NCBI GenBank assembly: GCA_017654935.2 | Contig: CM065690.1 | Span: forward strand, 35,571,624 to 35,635,623 | Length of the DNA stretch: 64,000 bases | Source of the DNA: Phymorhynchus buccinoides | Taxonomy: Eukaryota > Mollusca > Gastropoda > Neogastropoda > Raphitomidae | Direction of reading: 5' to 3' | In this document: piece after piece, positions 36,801 through 47,525 of the stretch | How the letters are laid out: each line of letters begins with the position of its first letter | Position numbering within the stretch: the first letter of the stretch is position 1 | Made by a program: the position numbers and the translations under genes | The notes under the pieces: generated by a model | Seen by the model: only the letters and a program-made list of their open reading frames with translations | Told to the model about the DNA's origin: nothing | Databases searched by the model: none

Positions 36801-38340
36801 GTAACATTGTCATGTTAGGAATGCTGTTTTGGGCTTTCGATTATGTTGACATCCTTGTGGGAAATGTATGTCGTTGGCTCAGCGAGATTTGATGGGTGTT
36901 TGCTTTAAGGCTCCTGTTGTACACGAAATGATCTCAGAGTTCGCTATGTTTGACAATTTGATAGTGTAAATGTCTTAGTATAAGAATGCATGCAACCGTC
37001 GTTGCTTTGGGGTGTTTTTTTAGCAGCCCAGCACAACATAGAAGTACTATGCAGATAATTACTGCCAATCTCTGGTGCTCTGACTTTCGTGACTGACCCC
37101 TACTGACAGAGACTTATCTCTGTGAAAAAATATCGGGCTGCTCTCCTCCGGTAGAGGGAACATTGCCACAAGTTTACATAACCTACCCGTTTGTGACACA
37201 AAAACGTAACCCTAGACCTAATCCAGAACCTAAACCAAATCTGCAACCATATCCCTACCCTAAACTCAAAACCCAAATCCTGTTTGACTCTGATCCCTTG
37301 ACCGAGGGAGGCACGTTACACAGGGACATATAGAGACGGGGTATTGCACACGTGAGGTTTTCATTTTCTTTGTCATTTAGACGAGGGTTTCGTTACAAAG
37401 ATCTTAGGATAGGGGCACAATTAGTGTGCACACATCTCCTATTATTCGTACTTACAAAGAGACGTTTCTTCTGTGATCCATTATGTGTAGTTCCTTTTCA
37501 TCGTGTGCTGTGTACTAGAACCTAGTTGTTGGTTATGTTTTAATTATCTGTGTAGGGGAAGACGGGGTAAAAAGCGCATGGGCGGGTAAGAGAGACCATG
37601 AGACGGTCTAGCATTCGTCTCATGGGCAAATTTGACACATAGAGATAATTGGGGTGGGCTTCTTACCCGCCCATGCACTTCTTACCCGCCCATGCGCTTT
37701 TTACCCCGTCTTCCCATATCGCATTTGTTTTTTTACTCCTCTTTCTCAATAATGTTTATGATATCGTGGGTGGGTGGTAGAGGTTGGTTGGTGGTGTGAG
37801 GGTTGGTTGGTGGTGTGGGTGGATGGTTGGTTGTGTGGGTGGTTGGTTGTGTGAGGTTGGTTGGGTGTGTGAGGTGGTGTGTGTGTGTGTTAGTGTGTGG
37901 TTGTGTTCAAGTTGACACATTGTCTAGAATGCTGTTCACCTTTCGAGATGTTGGACATCCTAGTGGGAAATGTATGTCGTTGGCTCAGCGAGATTTGATG
38001 GGTGTTTGCTTAAGGCTCATGACACGAACATGAGACGCTATGTTTGACAATTTGATAGTGTAAATGTCTTAGTATAAGAATGCATGCAACCGTCGTGGCT
38101 TTGGTGTGTTTTTTTAGCAGCCCAGCACAACATAGAAGTACTATGCAGATAATTACTGCCAATCTCTGGTGCTCTGACTTTGTGACTGACAGAGACGGAC
38201 AGAGACTTATCATGTGAGATTCGGGGACACATAGGAGAGCGCATTGCCACAAGTACAGCACCTACCCGGTGACACAAAAAGTACCCTAGCCCAATCCAGA
38301 ACCTAAACACATAGAGATATCCTTATCCTAAACTCAAAAC
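36255..38340. repeat. Tandem segmental duplication, about 1.1 kb
   Basis: 36255-37330 and 37355-38340 share 'gggtttcgttacaaagatct', 'gtgatccattatgtgtagtt', 'gttggctcagcgagatttga' and 'agaatgcatgcaaccgtcgt' in the same order. The second copy contains the foldback MITE at 37555-37716. Both contain a SINE tail piece ('cagagacttatc...'). Confidence 0.85.
37555..37716. mobile_element. Foldback MITE GGGGAAGACGG, copy 2
   Basis: TA-flanked, with the same ends as 12121-12334. The right arm carries an extra 'cttcttacccgcccatgcgc' duplication. The centre is altered: 'acacatagagata' replaces the family sequence. Confidence 0.88.
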
Positions 38341-39485
38341 CCAAAACAAATAGAGACGGGGACCCGAGGGAGGCACGACACAGGGACATATAGAGACGGG
38401 GGCACAGTGAGGTTACACATAGAGACGGGGACACATAGAGACGGGGGCACATAGAGACGGGGACACATAGAGACGGGGACATAGAGACGGGGGTACACAT
38501 GAGAGACGGGGGAACAATGAGACGGGGACACATAGAGACGGGGACACATAGAGACGGGGACACACACACATAGAGACAGGGACACATAGAGACGGGGGAA
38601 CAATGAGGGCAACACATAGAGACTGGGACACATAGAGACAGGGACACATAGAGACGGGGACACAATGACGGGGACACATAGAGACGGGGACACATAGAGA
38701 CGGGGACACATAGAGACAGGGACACATAGAGACAGGGACACATAGAGACGGGGACACATAGAGACGGGGACACATAGAGACGGGGACACATAGAGACGGG
38801 GACACATAGAGACGGGGACACATAGAGACGGGGACACATAGAGACGGGGACACATAGAGACGGGGACACATAGAGACGGGGACACATAGAGACACATAGG
38901 GGACACATAGAGACGGGGACACATAGAGACGGGGACACATAGAGACAGGGACACATAGAGACGGGGGACACATAGAGACGGGGACACATAGAGACGGGGG
39001 TAACATTAGAGACGGGGACACATAGAGACGGGGACACATAGAGACAGGGACACATAGAGACGGGGACGGGGACACATAGAGACGGGGGAACAATGAGGGC
39101 AACACATAGAGACGGGGACACATAGAGACGGGGACACATAGAGACGGGGGAGGGCAACACATAGAGACGACACATAGAGACAGGGACACATAGAGACGGG
39201 GAACAATGAGGGCAACACATAGAGACGGGGACACATAGAGACGGGGACACATAGAGACGGGGAACAATGAGGGCAACACATAGAGACGGGGACACATAGA
39301 GACGGGGACACATAGAGACGGGGGAACACATAGAGACGGGGACACATAGAGACGGGGACACATAGACAGGGACACATAGAGACGGGGGCACAATGAGGGT
39401 ACACACATTGAGACGGGGACACACATTGAGACAGGGACACATAGAGACGGGGGAACAACGAGGGTAACTAAACACACAAGAGACG
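38295..39485. repeat. 15-bp minisatellite (gggacacatagagac)
   Basis: About 70 units of gggacacatagagac with variants 'ggggaacaatgagggcaac' and 'acattgagac'. Because 15 is a multiple of three, three overlapping antisense frames of 150-390 codons stay open (CVPVS/LYVSP-type repeats). They have no other sign of coding. Confidence 0.95.
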
Positions 39486-39940
39486 GTGGCACATCAAAAC
39501 TTATCCTTAATCCTTGTGAAATCGTAAAATAAAGATTCTATCTGTCCAAATCGTTTGTTAAGGTTCATTTCCAGTATTTGAAAGCCATCCTTAATACCTA
39601 GGTTATAGACGATAATGAAGAAACGGCCCAAACAATATTAACTTTAGCCTCTTTCAATCCCAATGTTTTCTCTTTTATCTTGCACCCTCCCCCATCTTCC
39701 TTCCGTTCACCTTCATCTCCACCCCACCCTCTCCTCCCATATTGTTATTGTAAGGTGAACGTTTCTCCTTGTGACCGTCTCCTTTCCCATTTCCTGGTTG
39801 TAATTGTTTCTATTTATAACAATTCATCTGTTATTGTGTTTTCTTTCATTTGTTTTTGTTCTTTGTATTTGTCAAAGCTGTCCTACCTTTCACCTAAGCA
39901 CTCGCTTCTCCTTTTGGCTCCCCTCTAACTCTTGTCCTGG

Positions 39941-40089
39941 GGCTGTATTCACGTTGAGATAGCATGAGACTTAGCATCATGCTAACTTAGAAGCTCTTCC
40001 AAAAGTCCTATTAAATCCTATAGGACATTGGAAGAGCTTCTAAGTTAGCATCATGCTAAGTCTCATGCTATCTCAACGTGAATACAGGC
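39941..40089. mobile_element. Palindromic MITE with CCTGG flanks, copy 1
   Basis: 'ggctgtattcacgttgagat' pairs with 'atctcaacgtgaatacaggc' and pairing extends through 'agcatgagacttagcatcat'. Flanking CCTGG occurs on both sides (39936-39940 and 40090-40094). Copy 2 at 62740-62888 is flanked by CCAGG. Confidence 0.9.
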
Positions 40090-40139
40090 CCTGGTTACTT
40101 ATTACTTTTAACTCGTGTCCATGTTTACCAAGTTTGTGT

Positions 40140-40173
40140 AATGAAAGGTGGGATGGACGCACCACTTTTCATT
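40140..40173. other. Hairpin with TGGACG loop, unit 1
   Basis: A 12-bp stem AATGAAAGGTGG / CCACTTTTCATT (one G-T pair) closes the 10-base loop GATGGACGCA. See the units at 40420 and 40585. Confidence 0.7.
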
Positions 40174-40419
40174 CACATTCCATCGTGACTGTTGTTGTTG
40201 TTGCTGTTGTGTATAGTTTCTATATCTTCTGTTTCGTCATTATTTCCCGTCTCTTTCATCTATTTCCACCGAATAACGTTTCTTGTCAAAACTCGCTTTT
40301 ACCGATGACTAACTATCAATTAATAAATCAATGATTGAACTTTGTTTCCGTTCTCGCCCTCTTTGGATCGTGTTTCTCTGTTTCCTTTCTTCTCATCGTG
40401 TCTAACCTTATTTATAGAT

Positions 40420-40459
40420 GGGTATGAGTAATGGAGTGGACGGTCCACTATTCATACCC
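40420..40459. other. Hairpin with TGGACG loop, unit 2
   Basis: A 15-bp stem GGGTATGAGTAATGG / CCACTATTCATACCC (one G-T, one A-C) closes the 10-base loop AGTGGACGGT. Confidence 0.7.
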
Positions 40460-40584
40460 ACACCGTTGTATTCGAAATGTAACTATTCCTGTGTATATAT
40501 CTCTCGCGTTGTTTACCTTCCCTAAAGACATTCCTAACACTGCTAATTCTAATCTCCAATGTTACTTACTAACAGCACGTATCC

Positions 40585-40628
40585 GTGGAGATGAGAATTG
40601 GGGTGGACGCACCAGTTCTCAGCACCAC
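40585..40628. other. Hairpin with TGGACG loop, unit 3
   Basis: A 17-position stem GTGGAGATGAGAATTGG / CCAGTTCTCAGCACCAC (two mismatches, one wobble) closes the 10-base loop GGTGGACGCA. Confidence 0.7.
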
Positions 40629-40837
40629 TCGTTAATTTTAAAGTGCACATCTAGTATCTCAAAACTAACCCCGTATGGTCAGCAAGACTAACCCCAAATA
40701 TCTTTCTATCTTTCTATTTCATCTGTTTATAGAATATAGTCATATTTTGTGCATGTCAATGAACATTTGTTTACTCTTGTCCCCGTGTTTGCTATATTTC
40801 ACCTAGCTGCTTCTTTCATACCCATTCCCAACCTTAG

Positions 40838-41297
40838 AAAGACAGGTGGCAGAGTGATTAAGACGTTCGCCTGTCAGATTCAACGCGTGACTGCAGCGTG
40901 AGTTACACCCCCCCCCCCGCCCCCCCCCCCCCATTCCCAACCTTAGAAAGACCAGAGTGATTAAGACGTTCGCCTGTCATCCCAACCTCACCCTTTCTGT
41001 CTAGTTTGACTGGAAAATCGAACTGAACGTCCAGTCCTAAGAGATTAAAGTTAGTCTGACCCGAGCGCTTTACGCATGTAAAACTCCCATAGCAGTTAAA
41101 AAGTCGATAAGAGCAGAGATAAATCCCGTTGCCTGGTATGACCAGATTGATGGCTAGGTTTCCACAAGTCTGACATCCCCCCCCCTCCTCACCCTGCCCA
41201 CCTCTACCCCCCGACCCCACCCCCAAAAAGGGTAGGCGCTGTGCTTTCGCAGCCCGAATTTCAGAGATAAGTCTGTGACTATAATATGTCAAATACC
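40838..41297 (+). mobile_element. tRNA-derived SINE with duplicated head, plus strand
   Basis: The head 'ggtggcagagtgattaagac' occurs at about 40850, and again in shortened form near 40950 after C runs. The leader 'cattcccaaccttagaaaga' is repeated as well. The body and tail ('tcagagataagtctgtgact', 'ataatatgtcaaatacc') match the other SINEs. Confidence 0.85.
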
Positions 41298-41403
41298 CAA
41301 TGCTCGTTTACCTATAGATAATAGGGGAAAATTAAAGCTTTACGTCCTCCCGCTCTTTAAAAGACCATATGGGACATTACTTATTTATAAAGTTGTGGGG
41401 AAA

Positions 41404-41495
41404 AAGGGGGGGGGGGGGGGCTATAGATAATAATAATAAACGGACACTTATAAAGCGATTTTTATCAAGCATAAAGCGCTTTACAATCATGTCCC
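41404..41495 (-). mobile_element. G run and LINE-type 3' tail
   Basis: About 17 G, then (ATA)n and 'aagcgatttttatcaagcat' / 'aaagcgctttacaatc'. On the minus strand this is a CR1/L2-type 3' end. Confidence 0.65.
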
Positions 41496-41928
41496 CCATC
41501 GCTTCCGGATCCCAGCTTGTCGTCAAAACGTCAACCGCAAGGCTGTCACACGTAATGAAAATAATGACATTTTTAGTTTAAGAAAAGAAACGGCCCAAGG
41601 TGCTGATGGGACCCAGAGAAGCACTTTAGTTGTAAAGCAAATAGGTATGACATATTGGTATGATCTCCGATTGTTGCCTGTTTGTTGAGAACAGGTGTTA
41701 GCCCTAATGGAAGGAATGACAAATATGTATGTTTTAAACACTTGATTGTATTTGTCGTTTCCCTTTATTGTATGTCTATGTATACTTTAACGAGATTTTA
41801 CCCTTTTTTATTATTACGCCTAAATAAGAATAATTTGTGAAATTGTTCGCCTTGTTAAGAATGTCCGGTTAAGAATAACCATTGTTATTAGCTTAGCTTT
41901 GCTTTTATTGGAATTGAAGATTGAATCT

Positions 41929-42107
41929 GAACGAATACCGTTATTTGCTTTCATAATGTTATATGCTGTGGCTTTTGTGTTGTAAACTGTTGTGTGCTTA
42001 ATTAAAATCCCAAATGCACAAAAAGAATTTGAACGAATACCGTTATTTGCTTTCATAATGCTATATGCTGTGGCGTTTGTGTTGTAAACTGTTGTGTGCT
42101 TAATTAA
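41929..42107. repeat. 102-bp tandem duplication, second copy split by a MITE
   Basis: 'gaacgaataccgttatttgc ... tgtgtgcttaattaa' occurs at 41929 and 42031. Copy 1 continues 'aatcccaaatgcac' without interruption; copy 2 resumes the same text only after the MITE, at 42347. Confidence 0.92.
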
Positions 42108-42346
42108 CCCTTTCGCCGCCAGCCATTTTTCAGCCCAAAAATACCATTAGACTTAACTTGAAAGAGAAAAAAAATACATCTGCAATACTGGGAATTCCTC
42201 TGTGACATATTCAACATTATGTCTATCCTTACCTCCCAAAAGAAAGAAACTGGGGTCTTCAGATAACAGGCCCTGAATTGATGCCTTTTAGTGACATGGG
42301 TGTTAAACCATCGTGGTGCTAAAATGCGACATTGGCGGTGAAAGGG
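42108..42346. mobile_element. TTAA-flanked MITE (CCCTTTC), copy 5
   Basis: Inserted at TTAA in the second copy of the 102-bp duplication; the first copy is the empty site. Ends CCCTTTCGCCGCCAGCCA / GGCGGTGAAAGGG. Confidence 0.95.
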
Positions 42347-42765
42347 TTAAAATCCAAAATGCACAAAAACATTTTGCAATGAAACCAGTTATTTGGTTTT
42401 AACTATATTCTTACATTTTGCAATGCATTTTTTAAATTGTACATCGTCTTTCGATTTCGCATTATATTCATATAGCCTCTCTCGTGTTTGTTTCCCAATT
42501 ATACATTTGTATGATTTGTTTCCCCATTATTTGTGGGGGGGGAAAATGCTAAAATAAATAGTCTAAATTATTCAGGAGTATTATATTATTTTATAGATTT
42601 ACAACTAATGAATGAATGAATCTTTGATTTAATGTCTTTTCACACGAATAGTCATTTTAAACAACATGCAGAAATTGAACTAAAAAAATATATATATAAA
42701 AATGCAAGATTAATTGAAATTGAACTTTAAAAATATATTTTAAAAAACTGCAAGCTTAATTGTAA

Positions 42766-42916
42766 CCCTTTCATCGCCACTGTCGCCTCTTGGCACCACA
42801 ATGATTCAACACCCATGTCATTAAAAGGCATCAAATGAGGGTCTGGTATCCAGTGACCATAGGCCTATGTTCTTCACTTTGGGAGGTAAGGATAGGCCCT
42901 ACTTTATGCATGTCTT
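42766..42916 (-). mobile_element. TTAA-flanked MITE family, truncated copy 6
   Basis: Starts CCCTTTCATCGCCACTGTCG and runs inverted relative to copy 1 ('aaaaggcatcaaatgagg', 'ctggtatccagtgacc'). It ends about 30 bases before the stop codon of the PPxY gene and so may be part of its 3' UTR. Confidence 0.85.
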
Positions 42917-42944
42917 GTGATTTATTCACATTTTAAAGGCCTGT

Positions 42945-44583
42945 TTACATGATACTCTCATCATACGCAGCACACCCACCACTGGGAGGATGGGTGAGCC
43001 TCATGGACTCCGTGTACGCGGGAGGTCTTGGCTCCAGTTCCATCTCAGCCTGCACCGTATACACTGCATATGTTTCCTCAGTCTGTGGGCCTGAACACCG
43101 GGGGTTCTGGAACTGCAGGGAGGAATAAGGAGGAGGCCCTTCAGCGTGAGGAGGAGGAGGAGGAGGGAGCTGTTCCCTCTGGAAAGGAAGCACGTTGGCG
43201 TGTAGATGAGGAAGCGGACCCTCGTCATCCAGAGAAGGCGCGGAAGGGGAGACGGGGTTCGCGTTGACCAAAGGACAGGGAATAGGTCTACCGGAAAGAC
43301 TCAGGCGACGAAATTGTAGCGCTGAGTTAGATGACACGCCGTAAGCTTCACCCTCATCATCGTTATCTTCGTTAAGACGTGCGGTGGAGGAGGTTCCATC
43401 AGTGACCCATCTGACATTGCCGCTACTATGGCGGCGTGCACGCGATTGTCGCAGGGACCAGCGACGACACAGGGCGATGAGGAAACAGACGAAGAAGAGG
43501 ACGAACAGCACGCTGCCGCTCAGAACCCACGACAACAGGGTGCCGTAGTCGAACTTTTCTCCTCCTTCTTTATGATCATGTGCCTTCGTGGTACCTGCAC
43601 GTGCAAACGTACAATGATGTAGGCCTATCAGGACAGCAAATGTTAATTTTTACAGGGCCACCTTTTTTACCCGTAAGCATTTCGCTGTAACGATTTGTTC
43701 TCTAGAAACGGCCACCTCGTTTCCGAGTACTATGTCGGTAGGGGTATTTCGTCCGGACACTGACCAGATATGCTCTTCTTCCCAGGTATATCAAATATTA
43801 GATGCATGGCAATATAATACACATGCTACATTTTAGAATGGACAAGTCAAATAAGAGAGGGGGGGGGGGGAAGAGAGAGAGAGAGAGGGAGAAAGAGAGA
43901 GAGTGAGAGAGAGAGAGAGAGAGAGAGTGAGTGAGTAACAAACACAAGATTTTATTTTGTAAGTTCACGGCATAGTGTGTGCGCGTGCGCGCGCGCGCAT
44001 GTGTGTGTGTGCGCGCGCGCGTGTGTGTGTATGTGTGTGTGTGTCTCTGTGTGTGTGTGTCTCTATGTGTGTGTGTCTGTGTGTGTGTGTGTCTCTATGT
44101 GTGTGTGTGTGTCTCTATGTGTGTGTGTCTCTATGTGTGTGTGTGTCTCTGTGTGTGTGTGTTGGCCCGCGCACGCCGGTGCGCGTATGTGTATATGCGT
44201 GGGAAGTTATAAACAGCGAATGCGAAACGCACCTACTTGAAAGACCGTAGACCAAGCGTGAGTTAGCGCAACGTGTGTTGGCGAAACGTGGCCACTCGTT
44301 GACTTAGGTCCTGAAACAAAAGGAACGGATCCTGCTGGTAGATCGGATCTGTAAATAATACTCTTACCACAAATTAACATGAAAAATAAAATAATGCATT
44401 AAACGACGGCAAGAAATATAAGGCTGCGTTCAATAACCAACAGTAAGAGTCACTGGGGTGGAAACATCACGCACACACACCGGCGCACACACACACACGC
44501 ACACGCACGCACGCACGCACGCACCCCCCCCCCCTCCCCAACACACACACACACACACACACCGGCACGCACGCACACGCACG

Positions 44584-44614
<31 letters not shown>

Positions 44615-45410
44615 ACACAAACACAAAGAATGTTACAATCGACAATTTTTGGCTATCGCGCAACACAATAAAAACAAGTGCAACGCCGAGCGGCTGCAAA
44701 GTCCCCTCGCAGCATCGCCGAGGTACTCTGAAATCGGAATGTGTCGGCTGTACACATACATATAAACGCATCAAAACAGCACGTAACTACATAAAAAGGC
44801 ATCAAAACAGCACGTAACTGAATAGTTTTTTATATATAGCCCTGGGGTTCGGACCCGTGATTTGAGCGCGCGCGATCATGCGCACACGCGCGCACAGAAA
44901 AATTCATGACAACTGTGTTATAGACCATTCATCAAGAAATGTTGTGAACAAAACTGCATTAAAATACATGCACAACTTCGCGAGATATTAGCGATTATGT
45001 GTTTCGGGGTTTGAACCCCGTAACTGGCGCGACCTTGACCTTAATGTAAAACTAAATACATCAGTGGATAGCTTGCATCTTGGCAAACTAGTATACCAAA
45101 TTTGATGTACAAAAACAGCTCCCCGAACCTTCGGCTCGGGGACTAAAAATATTTTATTAGTGATATGTAGCCTATTAACCTTTCTACCTTTTTATTTGCA
45201 TGGGATGATGTTATCAGCTATGCAATGGCATGTCAGTATCCTACAGCATTGTGGGCCAATGAAAACAATATTTTTTTAATTTATATAGTCTAATGATGGC
45301 ACTCCTGGCCTACGACTGCACTTATACTTACCTGTTAACAAAATATTCCACAACAGGTGGACATTCACCCAAACTAGAGCGCTCCTTTGCATCATGATAC
45401 CAATCAACAT
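42945..45410 (-). CDS. Type I membrane protein with two cytoplasmic PPxY motifs (three exons, 268 aa)
   Basis: Exon 1 is 45410-45332, exon 2 is 44310-44233, exon 3 is 43594-42945; all borders are GT-AG and the split codons agree (phases 1 and 1), totalling 807 bases. The start ATG follows an in-frame stop upstream. Residues 1-27 look like a signal peptide: MMQR then a hydrophobic run ending NILLTG. Residues 28-70 are a short Ser/Thr/His-rich stalk with no cysteine pair. Residues 72-95 are one membrane helix ([17 protein letters not shown]) followed by [10 protein letters not shown], so the tail is cytosolic. The tail has a Pro run and two WW-binding motifs, PPPY near 206-209 and PPAY near 243-246, plus TYAVYTV. 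Such tails recruit NEDD4-family ubiquitin ligases in Commissureless, NDFIP and PRRG proteins; a similar adaptor role is an inference. I could not assign a family. The terminal exon is highly convincing, exons 1 and 2 less so. Confidence 0.72.
43862..44165. repeat. (GA)n and compound (GT)n/(CTCTATGTGT) tract
   Basis: G run and GA array at 43858-43935. Then GT with CG-rich interruptions and regular 'tctctatgtgtgtgtg' units to 44160. It lies in intron 2 of the PPxY gene. Confidence 0.9.
44466..44625. repeat. (CA)n / (GCAC)n with C runs
   Basis: CA arrays broken by two C runs (about 44524-44533 and 44584-44600). It lies in intron 1 of the PPxY gene. Confidence 0.9.
44840..45150 (+). mobile_element. 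Helitron-like repeat with terminal hairpin then CTAAA
   Basis: It contains 'gcgcgaccttgacctt' and ends with the stem CCCCGA (45121-45126) / TCGGGG (45136-45141), immediately followed by ACTAAA. The hairpin-plus-CTAAA end is shared with 3716-3738 (minus) and 7610-7620. Confidence 0.55.
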
Positions 45411-45982
45411 GTTTAGATAATTCGTAACAAACACTTCTAGACACACATGCAGTTATGTATTTAGAACATAACAAAAATATAGCCAGATTCTGCACTCATC
45501 TTCACACCTAGATTAGTTTTTGTTGAACACAGAACACGGAGAACCAAAGACAGTTCAAGAAATGTCCAATTTGTGTTTTTCTTCTTTATTTTCCAGAACG
45601 AATGAAATTAAATACGACCAAAAAAAATATGGGTTTGGTATCGAAAGACTTACTAGCTTCACAACAATCTAACAATCATCGAATTTAATTCAGAGACACA
45701 ATAAAAGCCTGTAAGTGGGCTAGTGATTGCGGCACACAGCCGCTTCATAATCTACAGTATGCTAGCTATAATATTGTTCATTGTGAAATTGTTAGTGTGG
45801 TTCGAGGAAGTGTTGAATTATCTAAAACACCTTTCTATTATGTTATCACTTAAGGCCATGCTTCACACATCCAACTTCACTCGTGCGGCTACCCAAATGT
45901 AACGTCTGTAAGACATGAATCTGATTAAGTACTATTATGTACATGAATATGATGAAATCCTACTATAATTTCGTTCACTATA

Positions 45983-46200
45983 GGGTAAGACGGGGTAAAA
46001 AGCCCATGCATGGGCGGGTAAGAAGCCCATGCCAGTTATCTCATGAAATAAAGCAAATGTCAGTCACATTTTGCCCATGAGACGAGTGTTAGTGTTTAGC
46101 ATTCGTCTCATGGGCAACATTGACTGACATTTTCTTTATTTCATGAGATAATTGGCATGGGCTTCTTACTCGCCCATGGGCTTTTTACCCCGTCTTCACC
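45983..46200. mobile_element. Foldback MITE GGGGAAGACGG, copy 3, inside longer inverted arms
   Basis: The family palindrome (GGGTAAGACGGGGTAAAAAG ... CTTTTTACCCCGTCTTCACC). The flanks 'gatgaaatcct.cta' and 'tttcgttc.cta' at 45952-45980 recur inverted at 46295-46325. A 33-39-bp direct repeat ('tagatggtaggatttcatca') follows at 46325-46395. Confidence 0.85.
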
Positions 46201-46437
46201 TGCCCATGTAGACAGTGAAATATGGTCTGTAGGTCTATTGGAATTAGATGTCATATTCATGTATTGATATTCGTGTATTAGGGTCTACATGAATATAGCG
46301 AACGAAACTAGAAGGATTTCATCAGAATCATGTAGGCTAGATGGTAGGATTTCATCAGAATCATGTAGGCTAGATGGTAGGATTTCATCAGATGTGTTCA
46401 TCACAGTTGGATAACTGTACGACTGGAGTTTGGATGT

Positions 46438-46764
46438 GTGGAGCACGGCCTTCACTCAAACGATATCCTTTATCACTATAACGGCAAGCAGTGGCTTAGT
46501 CCTGATAACTCACCAGAACAGGACGAGTGGCTAGCCCTTGTCCATGCCTTGTTTGCCCTTTTTGCAGCCATACTGACCACATTTGCGTACGACATAAGAC
46601 TTAGTAGTAGGCCTAGTGGTCAAAATGACGACGACGACGACGACGACGACGACTATGATGATGGTGACGACGACGACGACGATGATGATGATCATTATAA
46701 TGATGATGATTATTCGAGGTCCCATGTTGTCCTGTATGCTGCTCACACATTTCGCGCATGTTAA
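46438..46764 (+). other. Open frame ending in a (GAC)n/(GAT)n tract, coding status doubtful
   Basis: The first 60 codons are non-repetitive with one hydrophobic stretch (LVHALFALFAAILTTFA), then poly-Asp from the trinucleotide run at 46625-46710, then text resembling the SINE body ('catttcgcgcatgttaaag'). There is no supporting splice context or recognisable domain. Confidence 0.2.
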
Positions 46765-47284
46765 AGAGCCCGCGGTGGCAGTAACGACGTTATCAAATGG
46801 TCAAAATTGGGTAAAAATTACCCCACCCCCCTCCACCCCCCTCTCTACCTTCAGTGAAACTTTAAGAAACAACTCGTGCAAGAAATCATTTGCATAAAAT
46901 GGCTGCAAATTCTAGCCCAGCACGCCGGAATAGGTGTCCCCTCTGCTATCTGACAGGCATGGTCGGAAACGACAAACAGGCAACAAATTAAAGACAGGAT
47001 GCAATAAGAACGGAGATCAAATAAGAAAGTGATAAGTTATCTCTAATTATTGTGTTTGGATTGTACCAATCATCACAAAGGTCACGTGCACGTTATGCAT
47101 ATGCATGAGTAGGCCTACGTACCCTAGCTAGACCTGTTGAAGGATGCAGAGAACTTTAATTTCATATTCAAATTAAGAGTCAAATTAAGAGTGAATGTCA
47201 GTACTAACTAGATTGTTAAGAGCAAACAAACAAACAAACGGAAAGCTTGATCTGAACTTGACACCTTGAAAATAACATTAACTA

Positions 47285-47525
47285 GAGCGTTAAGACGCTA
47301 AATCACCAACCGCGCGGCAGCGTTATTCGGCTCCAGTGACCTTGACCTTTGACCCATAACCTTCATTATCGAACTTGGCCTAGATCTTTCTACTACCTAC
47401 CCGCATGCAAAATTTGAGTACCCTAAGTCCATCCGTTCAAACGCTAGAGAGGATACATACAAACATACAAACACCACCTCAGACACGAGTGAAAACATTA
47501 CCAATCCGCTCTCTACGATCACGGT
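47285..47525. repeat. Dispersed repeat-like segment with GTGACCTTGACCTTTGACCC
   Basis: It resembles the AGGTCA-rich repeats ('gatctttctactacctaccc', 'aaaatttgagtaccctaagt', 'aaacgctagagaggatacat'). 46900-47280 and 47530-48580 show no recognisable gene. Confidence 0.4.

Noticed and set aside
38303..39492. Three overlapping antisense open frames of 150-390 codons
   Set aside because: They are translations of the 15-bp minisatellite; the frame switches with every indel and no domain or splice context exists.
45318..45480. Alternative frame over exon 1 of the PPxY gene containing a Cys/Tyr-rich stretch ([20 protein letters not shown])
   Set aside because: It looked protein-like, but its phase does not join to exon 2 or exon 3 without a stop, whereas the signal-peptide frame joins both perfectly.
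46438..46764. 108-codon frame as an extra exon of the PPxY gene or a new gene
   Set aside because: It is on the opposite strand to the PPxY gene, ends in a poly-Asp trinucleotide tract and SINE-like text, and lacks splice signals. Kept only as a low-confidence open frame.
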